NCBI RefSeq assembly: GCF_018398875.1
Contig: NZ_JAGWDK010000035.1
Coordinates: 1-57,734, forward strand
Source of the DNA: Bradyrhizobium sp. sGM-13
Lineage (GTDB): Bacteria; Pseudomonadota; Alphaproteobacteria; Rhizobiales; Xanthobacteraceae
Direction: 5' to 3'
Length of the DNA: 57,734 nucleotides
Made by a program: the position numbers and the translations under genes. Under the pieces are notes generated by a model that did no database searches, was not told the origin of the DNA, and saw only the letters and a program-made list of their open reading frames with translations. This document shows, piece after piece, positions 18,422 through 27,466 of the stretch; position 1 is the first letter of the stretch, and every line of letters begins with the position of its first letter.

Positions 18422-19903
18422 TCACGCAGGTCCGTCGTACATCACGATCGAGGCGCCAGATTGCGACATAAGGCGATTGGACAAGTGCGTGTCCGAGGTC
18501 ACTCCTCCCTTCATATCTGGATTGTGGACCGCTCCGACCACTACCGGCCGGTCAATGTCGCCGTTGATGTAGCCGACCAGAACTTCCGTTCCGGGGACCA
18601 ACGGACAATGCAAGCCGGTTTGATTCGGACCTGCATAAGGTTCGAGCTTGCGCACGTAGTCGCTGCCAGGGCCCTCGGCCGGTTCGTCGGCGAATGTAAG
18701 CTGCAGCTTGTAGCGGCCCTGGTCGTCGATCTCGGCCCGCCCGTTCCAAGCTTCTCCATCGACTGTGGCGGTGTGGAGGCCGACGCCAAGAGGGACAGGC
18801 GTCATCGCAACCGGTCGATAAGGCACGTCCGAGCGGATGCAATGGACCATGTTCTGGTAGGCTCGCCCATTTTGCCCGAATGCGCCGAATCCGGTTGGCG
18901 CCGGGCGATAGGCCGAGTGATCCGCGGCGATGACGAGATATTCACCATCGAAGCGGGGATGGCCCTCCAGTTCGAAAATGACGCCAGCGCGCAGCTCCGG
19001 TGCGTCGCTGTGGGCGATGTACATTGTCTGGCCGGCGCAGATCTGCTCGGCACGGATCCGGGCCAGCGTGGCCGCTTCTGCTTCGGTCGCAAAATGCCCG
19101 CCGAAGCGCGAGGCTTTGCCCAAGAAGCCGCTGCCTTGTCCGACCTGCTTATCGACGGACACGACGGAAGGCACCGTTTCGTTGTAATCGCGGAGCGCGA
19201 TGGTCTTTGTCGAGAGAACCCGGCGCTGCCGGAATGACCGAACGGCGCTTTCGTCGACGCCTCGCGATGTCTTGCGCTCGTGCTGGCGCGCATAAAGAAT
19301 CGCCGACTTAACGCCGAACCCGATCTTGGGGAAGGCCAGATTCTTGTCGCCGAAGACGACGGTTTCACCCTCGTCTTCCTGCTTGAAGAAGTAGAAAATT
19401 CCGTTCCGTTCGCAAAGGCGCGAAATGAACGTCAAATCACTTTCATTGTATTGCACAACATAATTTCGCTTGGGATAGCGATCAAGATTGTATTCGGTGG
19501 GAATGTTGATGCTCACCTTGTTCAACTGCTGTTTAATGATGTCATCGACGCCCATGGGTTGGCCAGGGCCATAAATGCGGCTCGCGATGGAGAGCTCGGC
19601 GACCGCAAAACGCGGCCGCAGGACGAACTGGAGCACCCGCAGGTCAGTCACCGTTGGATCGAGTTCCTCAACTTGGGCGCACAGGCCCGAGGCGAGCCAT
19701 CGCCCGCATGCGGTTTTGACAGACAGCTTGGCGCGCTCGCCTATCAAAGCGCCGGTATCGACATTGCTCGATGTCGTGGCATAGATCACGTAGCTGAACG
19801 GCAGGGAAATGCACTCTGTGCCCTCGAACCCTTGCACGTCGAGTTCAATGTCGGGCTTGCTGCAAATGTGCAGGTCAATACTGAGATTGGAGTCGTTGGT
19901 CAT
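18422..19903 (-). CDS. vgrG: VgrG (TssI), T6SS spike protein, short form
   Basis: 493 residues. Gp27-like part: LSLPFSYVIYA-type opening, LQFVLRPRFAVAELSIASRI, VVQYNESDLTFISRLCERNG. Gp5 OB-fold: GPGSDYVRKLEPYAGPNQTG, GTEVLVGYINGDIDRPVVVG. The protein ends at MSQSGASIVMYDGPA, where most VgrGs continue into a beta-helical needle, so the needle is missing. The stop is clean and the next gene follows closely, so this looks like a natural short form rather than a fresh truncation. The separate needle-like gene at 10.8-11.8 kb could complete the spike. Confidence 0.93.
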   Translation of the reverse strand: MTNDSNLSIDLHICSKPDIELDVQGFEGTECISLPFSYVIYATTSSNVDTGALIGERAKLSVKTACGRWLASGLCAQVEELDPTVTDLRVLQFVLRPRFAVAELSIASRIYGPGQPMGVDDIIKQQLNKVSINIPTEYNLDRYPKRNYVVQYNESDLTFISRLCERNGIFYFFKQEDEGETVVFGDKNLAFPKIGFGVKSAILYARQHERKTSRGVDESAVRSFRQRRVLSTKTIALRDYNETVPSVVSVDKQVGQGSGFLGKASRFGGHFATEAEAATLARIRAEQICAGQTMYIAHSDAPELRAGVIFELEGHPRFDGEYLVIAADHSAYRPAPTGFGAFGQNGRAYQNMVHCIRSDVPYRPVAMTPVPLGVGLHTATVDGEAWNGRAEIDDQGRYKLQLTFADEPAEGPGSDYVRKLEPYAGPNQTGLHCPLVPGTEVLVGYINGDIDRPVVVGAVHNPDMKGGVTSDTHLSNRLMSQSGASIVMYDGPA

Positions 19904-20026
19904 CGGTGCACCAAGTCAAACTGTGGCAGTGTTAGGCATGCTCGTCACAGGTGCCGCGGAGCGCGGGTCGATTGGGAGCCCGAAGCACTCAATGCTAACG
20001 ATATCTCACCTTCCTTACGCGTTTTA

Positions 20027-20400
20027 CGACAGCAGCATGTCGCCGACAGCAGAACTTAGTAAAGCCAGGCACGGGACGGTCGAGACGCCGGACGAACTCA
20101 CCGACAGGCTCGATACGGTCGCGGCGGTTTAGGGCCTGAAGCGAGCCCCCGCCATTCCGCTGGCGAGATGGTAGCTTCTCGTTGCCATGCATAGTGCATC
20201 GCGATCGGCTAGCGGCGCCGTGATGCACGTCCAAACGGCGCATCTGGCGACATTGGTTCTGAAGAGTTCATCGCTCTCTCCAACAGCTCCGAGCGCAAGC
20301 TGCATCTCACACGGTGAGCCTTGCCCATCAGCACGGATACGACACCCGGGTGTGCATTCGAACTGCCTGCGGCGCTAGCATTGGCCGCCTCTTTCGCGCC
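20027..20400 (-). pseudogene. decayed copy of the T6SS kinase 3' end
   Basis: At 20085-20165 the minus strand reads LNRRDRIEPVGEFVRRLDRP, matching LNRRDRIETVGEFVQRLGRP at the end of the kinase gene (22.7 kb). DNA similarity starts at the TTTACGACAGC near 20028 (compare 22694) and can be followed more weakly to about 20400, including CCCATCAGCA at 20326 (compare 22987). Frame and start are lost. It lies between vgrG and a copy of the tagH upstream region. Confidence 0.6.
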
Positions 20401-20720
20401 ATTGTTGTGAAGCCGATCGACTGGCCCACGCGCCTGTTGTGTGCGCTCTCAGGTGCGGTGGTAGATACGCTGGGTTTCCTTCTCAAAACGATGCACACGG
20501 GTTCAAGGGAAAGAGAGCATCATTCGTCTTGCGCTTCGTGTACTCAGCCAATCGGTGTCGCTACATCTCAATAGCAACAGCCGTGCCAATGACGTCTCCT
20601 CATTTGATCTCTGATTAGTTTTTGAAAAACTGAGGTTTGGCAAATAAGTGTTCTCAACCTGACAGAGGCGGCGCGACTGTCAGACACTGGACAAAGCTGG
20701 TCGAACCCTGACATGAGGCC
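20390..20720. repeat. direct repeat of the tagH upstream region (copy 1)
   Basis: About 330 bp resembling 32090-32425 in the same orientation. Shared blocks, in order: CATTGTTGT..GCCGATCGA, GTGCGCTC, a TTCTC-rich patch, TAGCAAC..CCGTGCCAATG, and TGTTCTCAA.CTGACAGAGGC through GTCAGACAC.GGACAA. Identity is clearly below 100 percent, so the duplication is old. The copy at 32.1 kb is the tagH promoter region; this copy lies upstream of vgrG. Confidence 0.65.
20659..20683. promoter_or_regulatory. inverted repeat CTGACAG-N11-CTGTCAG upstream of vgrG
   Basis: Perfect 7-bp half-sites with an 11-bp spacer inside the conserved block shared with 32389-32414. It lies about 760 bp upstream of vgrG, far for a promoter unless the decayed kinase copy between them is transcribed through. 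Possible operator of a dimeric regulator. Confidence 0.4.
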
Positions 20721-21175
20721 GTTTCGCGGCATCCCATGATTTGTCGCTCGACAAGGTTATATTTTTAAAACCGACCTCCAGAGGAACGGTCCAAGATGAT
20801 CAGCAAGTGACGTGCCGCGCGAGGCTGCCAAAGAGAGGCCTTTCGACGGCTGATGGCGAGCCTGTTTGGTGGGCCACAACATTGAAGACGGTACTTCGAT
20901 TCTAAGACTGCCCAGCAAACAGACATGTCGATCATTGAACAGAAAGTGTTTGTGACCGAACAGACAGTGCAGATTGATCTGTTTCACTTTCTGGCATCGC
21001 GATCTCTTGTTCTAGCCTGAGCACCTCAGAAAAGCACGACGCGCCTTGCGCTCCTAAGAGGGGGCGCGTTATGACCGCTTCAGGCTAGACGCGGCACTGA
21101 AGATCGTGGCTCCTGTCTGCGAACCGCCTTGGATGCGAGGCCGAGATAACCCCGGAGCTATCGAGGGCGCCGACA
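20721..21175. other. about 450 bp with no supported gene
   Basis: AT-richer patches such as TTATATTTTTAAAACC near 20757 could hold a promoter, but no reading frame with a ribosome site or recognisable product was found. Confidence 0.4.
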
Positions 21176-21622
21176 TTGCGACGCGACAGGACAGCCATGG
21201 CTCCGGTCCGTGCGCAGACAAGGAAAGGGATCCGAGGAGCAGAGCGTGAGGCGCAGATGAGCCGGCGGTTTGAGCTTCTCGTCGCTCGGGATCATACGGC
21301 AGCCGATCGACTCGTTATTGCTCCGGTAGAATTGCCTTTTATGGGCGAACGCGAGAACGTGTCTCGAGAAGTTCAGATGGTCGACGTCGTCGGATTCCTC
21401 ATGGTCATCGGAGCATATATGGCGCTACCGAACGACGGAGTGTGGGCTGTTGGAAGATTGATCGCAAACAAGCTGGAGCGGCGGCGAATCGTGCTGCTTT
21501 TCAATTCGAAAACATCGGGCAAGACGGCCCCCAACCGAACTCACGCGACGTGCGCGCTTCGGATCGAGCGAGCATGCCTTACCGCTGCAGTTGCACCTTT
21601 TACCGGAGGTTCGCGTGAGTGA
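21176..21622 (+). CDS. doubtful ORF, 148 residues
   Basis: Open from 21176; an internal ATG gives MSRRFELLVARDHTAADRLV. It has one hydrophobic stretch (VDVVGFLMVIGAYMALP) but also an Arg-rich opening and an unnatural tail. It overlaps the start of the better-supported gene at 21615. No family recognised; may be chance. Confidence 0.22.
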   Translation: MRRDRTAMAPVRAQTRKGIRGAEREAQMSRRFELLVARDHTAADRLVIAPVELPFMGERENVSREVQMVDVVGFLMVIGAYMALPNDGVWAVGRLIANKLERRRIVLLFNSKTSGKTAPNRTHATCALRIERACLTAAVAPFTGGSRE

Positions 21623-22175
21623 CAGCAGTAGCGGCTCCAATCAGTGGCCCCGCCCCTATGTGGTGGATACGCAGCTTTATGACCACTTCTGGAACTGGCT
21701 TGCTGCGAAGCTTCCGCGCCGCCGCTCCTACGGTGCCGCCGTTGCCGCAGGCGATATGTACGACTTCCTCGCGTGGATCCGCGAGACCAACAGACCCCCA
21801 ATGGCTGACCGGATTGCACTGCCGTCGTTGGATACGGACATAGAAGCCTATGCAGCCGACTATATAGGGCGCGATGTACCGGCGATTGGCGGGTTTCGTA
21901 ACCGCCTCCTGAACTTGCGAGATATGCTTCGGGACCTGCATTTCGAGAACTGGGCCCGTGAGAGGCATGTGATGTTTCAGGGCTTTGATGGAGCCGGGCC
22001 GTTGTCGGGCAGCCGCAGTAGCAGCGATACCATCGACAGCCGCGGTAGCAGCGGCAGCGGCAACAGTGGCAGCAGCAGCAGCGGCAATAGCGGTAACAGC
22101 AGCGGCTCCAATCAGGGGCCCGGCCCGGCGCGATCTCGGGAAAATCGCGTTCGCCAGCCAACACGCGTTTTTTGA
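21615..22175 (+). CDS. hypothetical protein with Ser/Gly-rich tail
   Basis: 186 residues from GTG 21615, which has GGAGG 5 bp upstream; a longer start is not needed. The folded part (about 12-130) reads PYVVDTQLYDHFWNWLAAKL, YDFLAWIRETNRPPMADRIA and FRNRLLNLRDMLRDLHF. The last 60 residues are a Ser/Gly/Asn low-complexity stretch. The segment SSGSNQ followed by Pro-rich residues occurs at both ends of the protein (bases near 21626-21655 and 22096-22126), so the tail may have arisen by duplication of the first codons. No family is recognised. Unstructured Ser-rich tails are common in exported effectors, but no tts box was found. Confidence 0.6.
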   Translation: MSDSSSGSNQWPRPYVVDTQLYDHFWNWLAAKLPRRRSYGAAVAAGDMYDFLAWIRETNRPPMADRIALPSLDTDIEAYAADYIGRDVPAIGGFRNRLLNLRDMLRDLHFENWARERHVMFQGFDGAGPLSGSRSSSDTIDSRGSSGSGNSGSSSSGNSGNSSGSNQGPGPARSRENRVRQPTRVF

Positions 22176-22699
22176 AGCTGAGCTTACTGTCGTGGACGAA
22201 CTCCCATGCCGAGCGATAGTCGAAATTCAGGCAGCGTCAGGCAAGCTAAAGAAAGAATGAAGGAACCGGCGTTGGCATTTTATAAAATATCCGCATGGCC
22301 GGGCTCTCGATTTCCCGGCGCGACGAGCGGTCGGGCGGCCTCCCTGGCGCCGGTCTCCAAATTCGGCCGAGACCGCTCGTCGTACAGGGTGCGTTCTGGC
22401 AGCGGAGGTGTTCGCCTCGTCCCAGTCGCCGTATGCAAAGATTGCTTGATCTGGCCGTCAATCCGAAACGGGTGAGCCGCGCCGTAATCCGGCGACGAAA
22501 CCACCAAATCTCGTTCCGCGGATCTATCGATACAATTTGAATTGCGGCGCTTCGGGCGAATTCTGGCGGAGAGGAGAGATCCTCTCTCGCGTTGCCGATG
22601 AGCACTCAAAAAGAGAGCCTGTCCGCTCTCGATGACCTCGCATTCTGGCTTTTTTGCTTCCTACAGAGAAATGTAGCTTCGAGGGCGCCTGCTCTCGCT
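22176..22699. other. about 520 bp with no supported gene
   Basis: Downstream of both the Ser/Gly-rich gene (plus) and the kinase (minus). Overlapping short frames on both strands show no motifs or ribosome sites. No strong rho-independent terminator was spotted. Confidence 0.4.
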
Positions 22700-23587
22700 T
22701 TACGACAGCGGCGCGCGTTGACCGCACAATCGGTAGAACCAGGGCGGGCGGCCAAGACGCTGGACGAACTCACCGACGGTTTCGATACGGTCACGGCGGT
22801 TGAGGGCAAGCCCGGAAGCGAGGACCCGCCATTGCGCTGGCGAAATAGTCGGCGGCGGCGCCGGTGTGAGATTTGCGTTGAGCGCCTCGTTGGCTGGCCA
22901 CTGCGCATACGGGTGGGTGCCGGTCAGGGTCAGGTAGGCGACCACCGCGAGAGAATAGACATCGTCGCTTTCTGCCCGTGGCTCACCCATCAGCATCTCC
23001 GGCGACGCATAAGCCGGCGTCAACACTCCAATCTGATCGAGCAGAGCCGCAGCCCTTTCGTGGTGCCGCGGACCGTCCAGCATGAGGACTGTCCCAAAGT
23101 CCACAATTTTGATTTCGCCGGTCGAGGTCATGAAGATATTTCCCGGTTTGAGGTCACCATGGACGATCCCTAGACTATGCATGTGGACGAGGCCCTGCCC
23201 GGCGGCGCGGACGATCTGAAAGGACACAGAGGGTGACAGCGGCCGTCCCTGACGATCGGCCAGGATCTGCGCCAGCGAGCGGCCTTTTAAGAACTCCATG
23301 ACTAGGTAATGGTACTTGCCGTCGTAGTCGGAATCGTAGACCCGCACCAAATTCCGGTGTACGCAATCACGCAAAAGACGCGCCTCGCGGTGCAACAACT
23401 CCACTAATTTCTGGCGGATCTTCGCATGTGGTTGGATGACCTTCACTGCGACTTCTGGACTTTGTTCGCGCGCCCACAGGCCGATGCGATCAATCGCACG
23501 ATAGACGGTGCTGGTGCCGCCCTCGCTAATGACCTCCGCCAGGTCGAAACGGCCGCCGAGCACGTATCCCAAGGGGGCCGTACTCAC
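22700..23587 (-). CDS. ppkA: T6SS-associated Ser/Thr protein kinase (PpkA-like)
   Basis: 295 residues from GTG 23587, which overlaps the stop of the gene before (TTGTGAG). Kinase motifs: ISEGGTSTVYR, K49 in VAVKV, E68, HGDLKPGN (D145, N150; HGD in place of HRD), D163 of DFG, and ASPEMLMGEPRAESDDVYSL. There is no transmembrane or periplasmic part, so it is only the catalytic domain, shorter than classical PpkA. In T6SS threonine-phosphorylation pathways such kinases phosphorylate the FHA protein; tagH lies in the same operon. No PppA phosphatase gene is in the window. Confidence 0.9.
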   Translation of the reverse strand: MSTAPLGYVLGGRFDLAEVISEGGTSTVYRAIDRIGLWAREQSPEVAVKVIQPHAKIRQKLVELLHREARLLRDCVHRNLVRVYDSDYDGKYHYLVMEFLKGRSLAQILADRQGRPLSPSVSFQIVRAAGQGLVHMHSLGIVHGDLKPGNIFMTSTGEIKIVDFGTVLMLDGPRHHERAAALLDQIGVLTPAYASPEMLMGEPRAESDDVYSLAVVAYLTLTGTHPYAQWPANEALNANLTPAPPPTISPAQWRVLASGLALNRRDRIETVGEFVQRLGRPPWFYRLCGQRAPLS

Positions 23588-23883
23588 AATGCAGCCTCGG
23601 CCAGGCATTCGACGATCGCACTCGTGTCGTTGATAGCCTGTTGCGCAAGAGCGCAAGGCAGAACCCTGCCCGTCGGAACGTCGACCGCCAATAATCCGTT
23701 GAGCTCGTGATACGGTGTTGCCGTTACGATCTGGTTGCGGCCTACCTGGCACGTGTTGCGTAGCTTACTCGTCGCCACCAGGGGACGGCGTACCAGCGTT
23801 GCGGCCGAACCAACCCCTCGGGCCAAGGTGCCGCCAGCGGCATGTGCCCGCCTCCCCCCGAAAAAGCTAAAAAGAACTCTCAC
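23584..23883 (-). CDS. small hypothetical protein between tssM and the kinase
   Basis: 99 residues from GTG 23883 with AGGAG 6 bp upstream. It starts 10 bp after the tssM stop and its own stop overlaps the kinase start, so it is part of the operon. It opens with a short hydrophobic and Arg-rich stretch (RVLFSFFGGRRAHAAGG) and ends ATPYHELNGLLAVDVPTGRV, then ALAQQAINDTSAIVECLAEA. TagF often sits here in other clusters, but this is too short and lacks its pattern. Function unknown. Confidence 0.65.
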   Translation of the reverse strand: MRVLFSFFGGRRAHAAGGTLARGVGSAATLVRRPLVATSKLRNTCQVGRNQIVTATPYHELNGLLAVDVPTGRVLPCALAQQAINDTSAIVECLAEAAL

Positions 23884-23893
23884 GGCGCTCCTA

Positions 23894-26800
23894 TCATAGG
23901 TGATCCGGACATCGGAACGAACGAAGGGCACCCAAGCTGAACGGATTGCTTACACTGTCCGGCCGCAGTTCATAGGTCACGTCGGGCCGGTCAGGTCGAC
24001 CGATCGTGATCGTGAAACGGTCGGGAGCGCCACGCGAGGAGGGCCGCGAGGCGTCGATGAGACGGAACAGAGCCCAAGGGCCTGAGCGCTCAACCTTCTC
24101 CTCAGTTCCATCCACGGAGACACGTGTGACGGAGGCTGTGCTTGCATCGGTTAGACTCGGCCATTTAAGGTCATAGGCACGGGGCGCCTCGTGACGATAG
24201 ACGATCTCCCTGCCATCCATGACAAAAGTCGCGCGCAGAAGTTTAGAGGCGAGATAGAGCGGCTTGATGCTGAACTTCACGGCCGGTGCGAAGCCCGAGC
24301 CGCTGAAAAAGGACCTGCGAATCTCTTGCGCGCGCTGAAATTGAGTCAGGGCATCGGCATGGATCGGCGCCGCCGCACCGTCGATTGTCGCCAGCACAAC
24401 GCCGGTTCTGCCCTCGATGACGAATGGCGACAGGTATTTCTGAAAAAAATCATCGAGGATTCCGCGGGGGCGAAAGAGATCGCTGAAGTCCTTTAAAGTT
24501 ACGTCCTCGGTCGCGGCCGCAAACAATGGATAACGCTCGTAGACGCCAGCTTGGCAGATCGGCGCCACTTCCCGCGTCCACATAGCATTGACATGACCGT
24601 GTGCCTGTCGAAGCAAGACGCTCCATGTCGAGAGCGCGATGTCGTTCATGATGGTACGGACCAACTCGGGTCGTAGCGCCGAGTCAGCGCGCAAGGTGCC
24701 GAAGGCATCGTTGCTCGGATCCTTGACGCGCCGCTGAAAGAGCTGAAATGCGGCCTGGTCGGGATCGGGCGCGGTCGCGATATTGGCCATCGTTGCATAC
24801 AGGCCGCCGAAAAGATCGCGGATGCGATCCATGCTGGCCCCCTGTCCCGAGGCTCCGCCTATGCTCAATTGGACCAGAGGCTGGAAGGCTTCGGAGATCC
24901 GTGTTCCCGGCCAGGGGGCGTCGCCGAATGCCGCCGAGAACACGGCGGCCGTTGTCTCCCCCGCCTTGGCCGCGATCTGCTCTCCGGGCGGCGGCAGGTT
25001 CGTATTGTCGCGTACGACGGAAATGATCTGCTGCAGTGCGCTTTCCGGGCCGGCCAGCCCACGCAGGATCGCCGAGGCGCGCTGTATATCGTCGAACTTG
25101 ACGACGCGGACGCTGCTCAGCGCGTTTCCCCAAATGCGAATGTAATCGGCAACATAGCGATCGATGACCTTGCGCACGACTTGTTGTGTATCCGCCGCGT
25201 CGAAGGAGCTGCCGGCAAGGACCCAGTCGCCGCTTTGCTCGTCTTGGATGATGAGTGGAAGGTGTGGCAGCAGGAAATCGATCAAACCAGCCCGTGTGAA
25301 GATGCCCGGGATGATCGCAGTATCGCCCGAAGAAGGGAGCTCCTGATGGCCTACGGCGGGGAAAACAGCGTGGGGCTTTATCTCCAGCTGGCCGGCTCCC
25401 AGCAGACTGACCAGGTCGATTGGCCGGAGCCGCGTATTCTGAGCGCCTTCGCGCAAAAGCCGGGCGTAGACCTGCTCGACGAGGGGATGTTCCATCAGCC
25501 GCGAGCCGACCGCAATCACGAGTTTCTGGTCATTCGTGATGGGCTTCGGCAGCAACTCGATGAGGCGCGAAAAATGCCCCAGCAGTTCGCCCGCTGATGT
25601 CGTCTCGAGCGCAAACGCACGCACCACTTCCCTGTGCATAGCCTGCTCGACGTTGCCGCGATCGAAATGCCTCGGATCGCTCAGCATCAAATAGGTGCGG
25701 AACATTTCCTTGACTTGGTCCAGCAGAGTTTCATCGCCAGTACGCAATAGCGCATCGATGCGATCGGCAAGCCTTTGGGCAAAAACCGGCAGCAGGCGGT
25801 CGACCAGAATCTGATCATAAGCTTGTTGCGCGGCTGGCGCGAGCACCGGGTTCGCCGAAATCCCGAGGCCACCGAGCCATGCAACCCAAGTGTTCTCGCC
25901 AGCTGCCAGACGCAGCCGGCGCGCGGCATTGAGGGTCGGCAGGAGCTTTACCAGATCCAGCGGCTCGCGCGCTTCCTTGAGGCGCGCTTGCATTGTCTGT
26001 GCGGCCATTCTGGTTTCAGCGATGCGCATTTCGCTGCGGGCGAAGGCGTCGTACCACTGAGTAAATGCGGCTACCGCCAGTATGACCGCCGCGAGATAGC
26101 CACCACAGTGCACCATCGCGAGCTTGCGTTCGAGTTTGAGATTGCGGCCGACCAGGCCCTGCTCAGCAAAGATCACATCGGTCAGCAACTGCTTGATGAA
26201 GAATGTCCTTCCCGGCCCGATGGACGACCGCGGTGGGCTTGCGTGCAGACCGAAATTCCTTCTGATCGCACCGCTCATCCTCTCAATCGGCGCTCCTTCC
26301 TGGGCAGCGCTTGTCAAGTAGACCCCGCGCAGCATCGGTCGCACTTCGAAGCGGCTCGGCCGGAAGACCTCGCTAACGAAGCCGGCGACCGCGGTCCGGA
26401 TGCTCCACAATTCTTTCGGGAACATGTACATCATTGCACGACGGTTAGGATTGCGTTCGTCATGCATGCGAAACGCCAAGTTGCCCTCGAGCCGCTCGGC
26501 AAGTTGCTGGATCTCGAGTGTTACGAGGTCGTCGATGTGATCGCCTGGTCCTTCGAGAGGAAAGGTCTTGCCCCAGACCTGGGCACGACCTTCATGGTCG
26601 AGATCGTCGAAATACTCGGTGAAGCCAGGTACCAGATCGCATTTGGTTACCAGAACATAGACCGGAATGCGCATGCCAAATGTCTTGACCAGCTCCTGTA
26701 TCCGCGAACGAATCGACTGGACGAGCCTGCGCCTGTTACCATCTGCCGTTGAGAGATCGGACAGGCTGATCGCAACCAAGATCCCGTTGATCGGTCGCCG

Positions 26801-27460
26801 GCGCCGATGCATCGTAAGAAGATTGAGAAAACCGTGCCAGGCCGCGCGATCGACCTCGACATCCGTATCCTGTGTCGTGTAACGGCTTGCCGTGTCGATA
26901 AAGACTGCCTCTTCAGTAAACCACCAGTCGCAGTTTCGCGTGCCGCCGACGCCCGCCACCGGATCGACGCCGAGCCGTTCGGCCAGCGGAAACTCGAGGC
27001 CCGAGTTGCGCAGGATCGTTGTCTTGCCGGCGCGCGATGGCCCAATGATGATGTACCAGGGCAACTCGAACAGATAGCTCGGTCCGCGCTTGCCGGCGAA
27101 CACCGGACTGCGCAGGACCTTCAGCGCGTCCTCGAAACGTCTACGGATGAGATCGACCTCCTCCTGGCCACGATTTTTGGAGGTCGTAACGAGGCCCTCG
27201 CTCTCCATCAAAGACTTGATAACACGCCGGTTAGCACGGCGCGCCAGCCAGTAACGGACAAGGATGATGACGACGACCGTCAGGGAGAGGCAGCCGATTG
27301 TGGCCGCACGAACAATCACCGAGCCGAGCGGATGTTGACCGAACAGGTCAAGGTAAGGGGCGCCGAACCAGATCAACGCATCGACCACCAGCAAGGCAAT
27401 CAGCGTGATGACGCCTCGAGCCGAAAAGAGTGCCGCGAATCGAGCGCCAAACACCTGCAC
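23894..27460 (-). CDS. tssM: TssM (IcmF), T6SS inner-membrane ATPase-like protein
   Basis: 1188 residues. Two N-terminal membrane segments (LIALLVVDALIWFGAPYL; CLSLTVVVIILVRYWLA), a cytoplasmic GTPase-like domain with Walker A GPSRAGKTT near residue 140 and the DXXG-like VFIDTASRY, a third membrane segment near residue 450 (AVILAVAAFTQWYDAF), then a large periplasmic region ending in the beta-rich domain that meets TssJ (FTITIGRPDRPDVTYEL). Length is normal. With TssL and TssJ it forms the trans-envelope complex. Starts 6 bp after tssL. Confidence 0.97.
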   Translation of the reverse strand: MQVFGARFAALFSARGVITLIALLVVDALIWFGAPYLDLFGQHPLGSVIVRAATIGCLSLTVVVIILVRYWLARRANRRVIKSLMESEGLVTTSKNRGQEEVDLIRRRFEDALKVLRSPVFAGKRGPSYLFELPWYIIIGPSRAGKTTILRNSGLEFPLAERLGVDPVAGVGGTRNCDWWFTEEAVFIDTASRYTTQDTDVEVDRAAWHGFLNLLTMHRRRRPINGILVAISLSDLSTADGNRRRLVQSIRSRIQELVKTFGMRIPVYVLVTKCDLVPGFTEYFDDLDHEGRAQVWGKTFPLEGPGDHIDDLVTLEIQQLAERLEGNLAFRMHDERNPNRRAMMYMFPKELWSIRTAVAGFVSEVFRPSRFEVRPMLRGVYLTSAAQEGAPIERMSGAIRRNFGLHASPPRSSIGPGRTFFIKQLLTDVIFAEQGLVGRNLKLERKLAMVHCGGYLAAVILAVAAFTQWYDAFARSEMRIAETRMAAQTMQARLKEAREPLDLVKLLPTLNAARRLRLAAGENTWVAWLGGLGISANPVLAPAAQQAYDQILVDRLLPVFAQRLADRIDALLRTGDETLLDQVKEMFRTYLMLSDPRHFDRGNVEQAMHREVVRAFALETTSAGELLGHFSRLIELLPKPITNDQKLVIAVGSRLMEHPLVEQVYARLLREGAQNTRLRPIDLVSLLGAGQLEIKPHAVFPAVGHQELPSSGDTAIIPGIFTRAGLIDFLLPHLPLIIQDEQSGDWVLAGSSFDAADTQQVVRKVIDRYVADYIRIWGNALSSVRVVKFDDIQRASAILRGLAGPESALQQIISVVRDNTNLPPPGEQIAAKAGETTAAVFSAAFGDAPWPGTRISEAFQPLVQLSIGGASGQGASMDRIRDLFGGLYATMANIATAPDPDQAAFQLFQRRVKDPSNDAFGTLRADSALRPELVRTIMNDIALSTWSVLLRQAHGHVNAMWTREVAPICQAGVYERYPLFAAATEDVTLKDFSDLFRPRGILDDFFQKYLSPFVIEGRTGVVLATIDGAAAPIHADALTQFQRAQEIRRSFFSGSGFAPAVKFSIKPLYLASKLLRATFVMDGREIVYRHEAPRAYDLKWPSLTDASTASVTRVSVDGTEEKVERSGPWALFRLIDASRPSSRGAPDRFTITIGRPDRPDVTYELRPDSVSNPFSLGALRSFRCPDHL

Positions 27461-27466
27461 CTCCCT

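Noticed and set aside
19280..20059. 259-residue plus-strand ORF
   Set aside because: Antisense shadow of vgrG; composition unlike a protein and no ribosome site.
21541..22164. 207-residue minus-strand ORF rich in Cys, Arg and Tyr
   Set aside because: It is the shadow of the Ser/Gly trinucleotide repeats of the plus-strand gene; no ribosome site.
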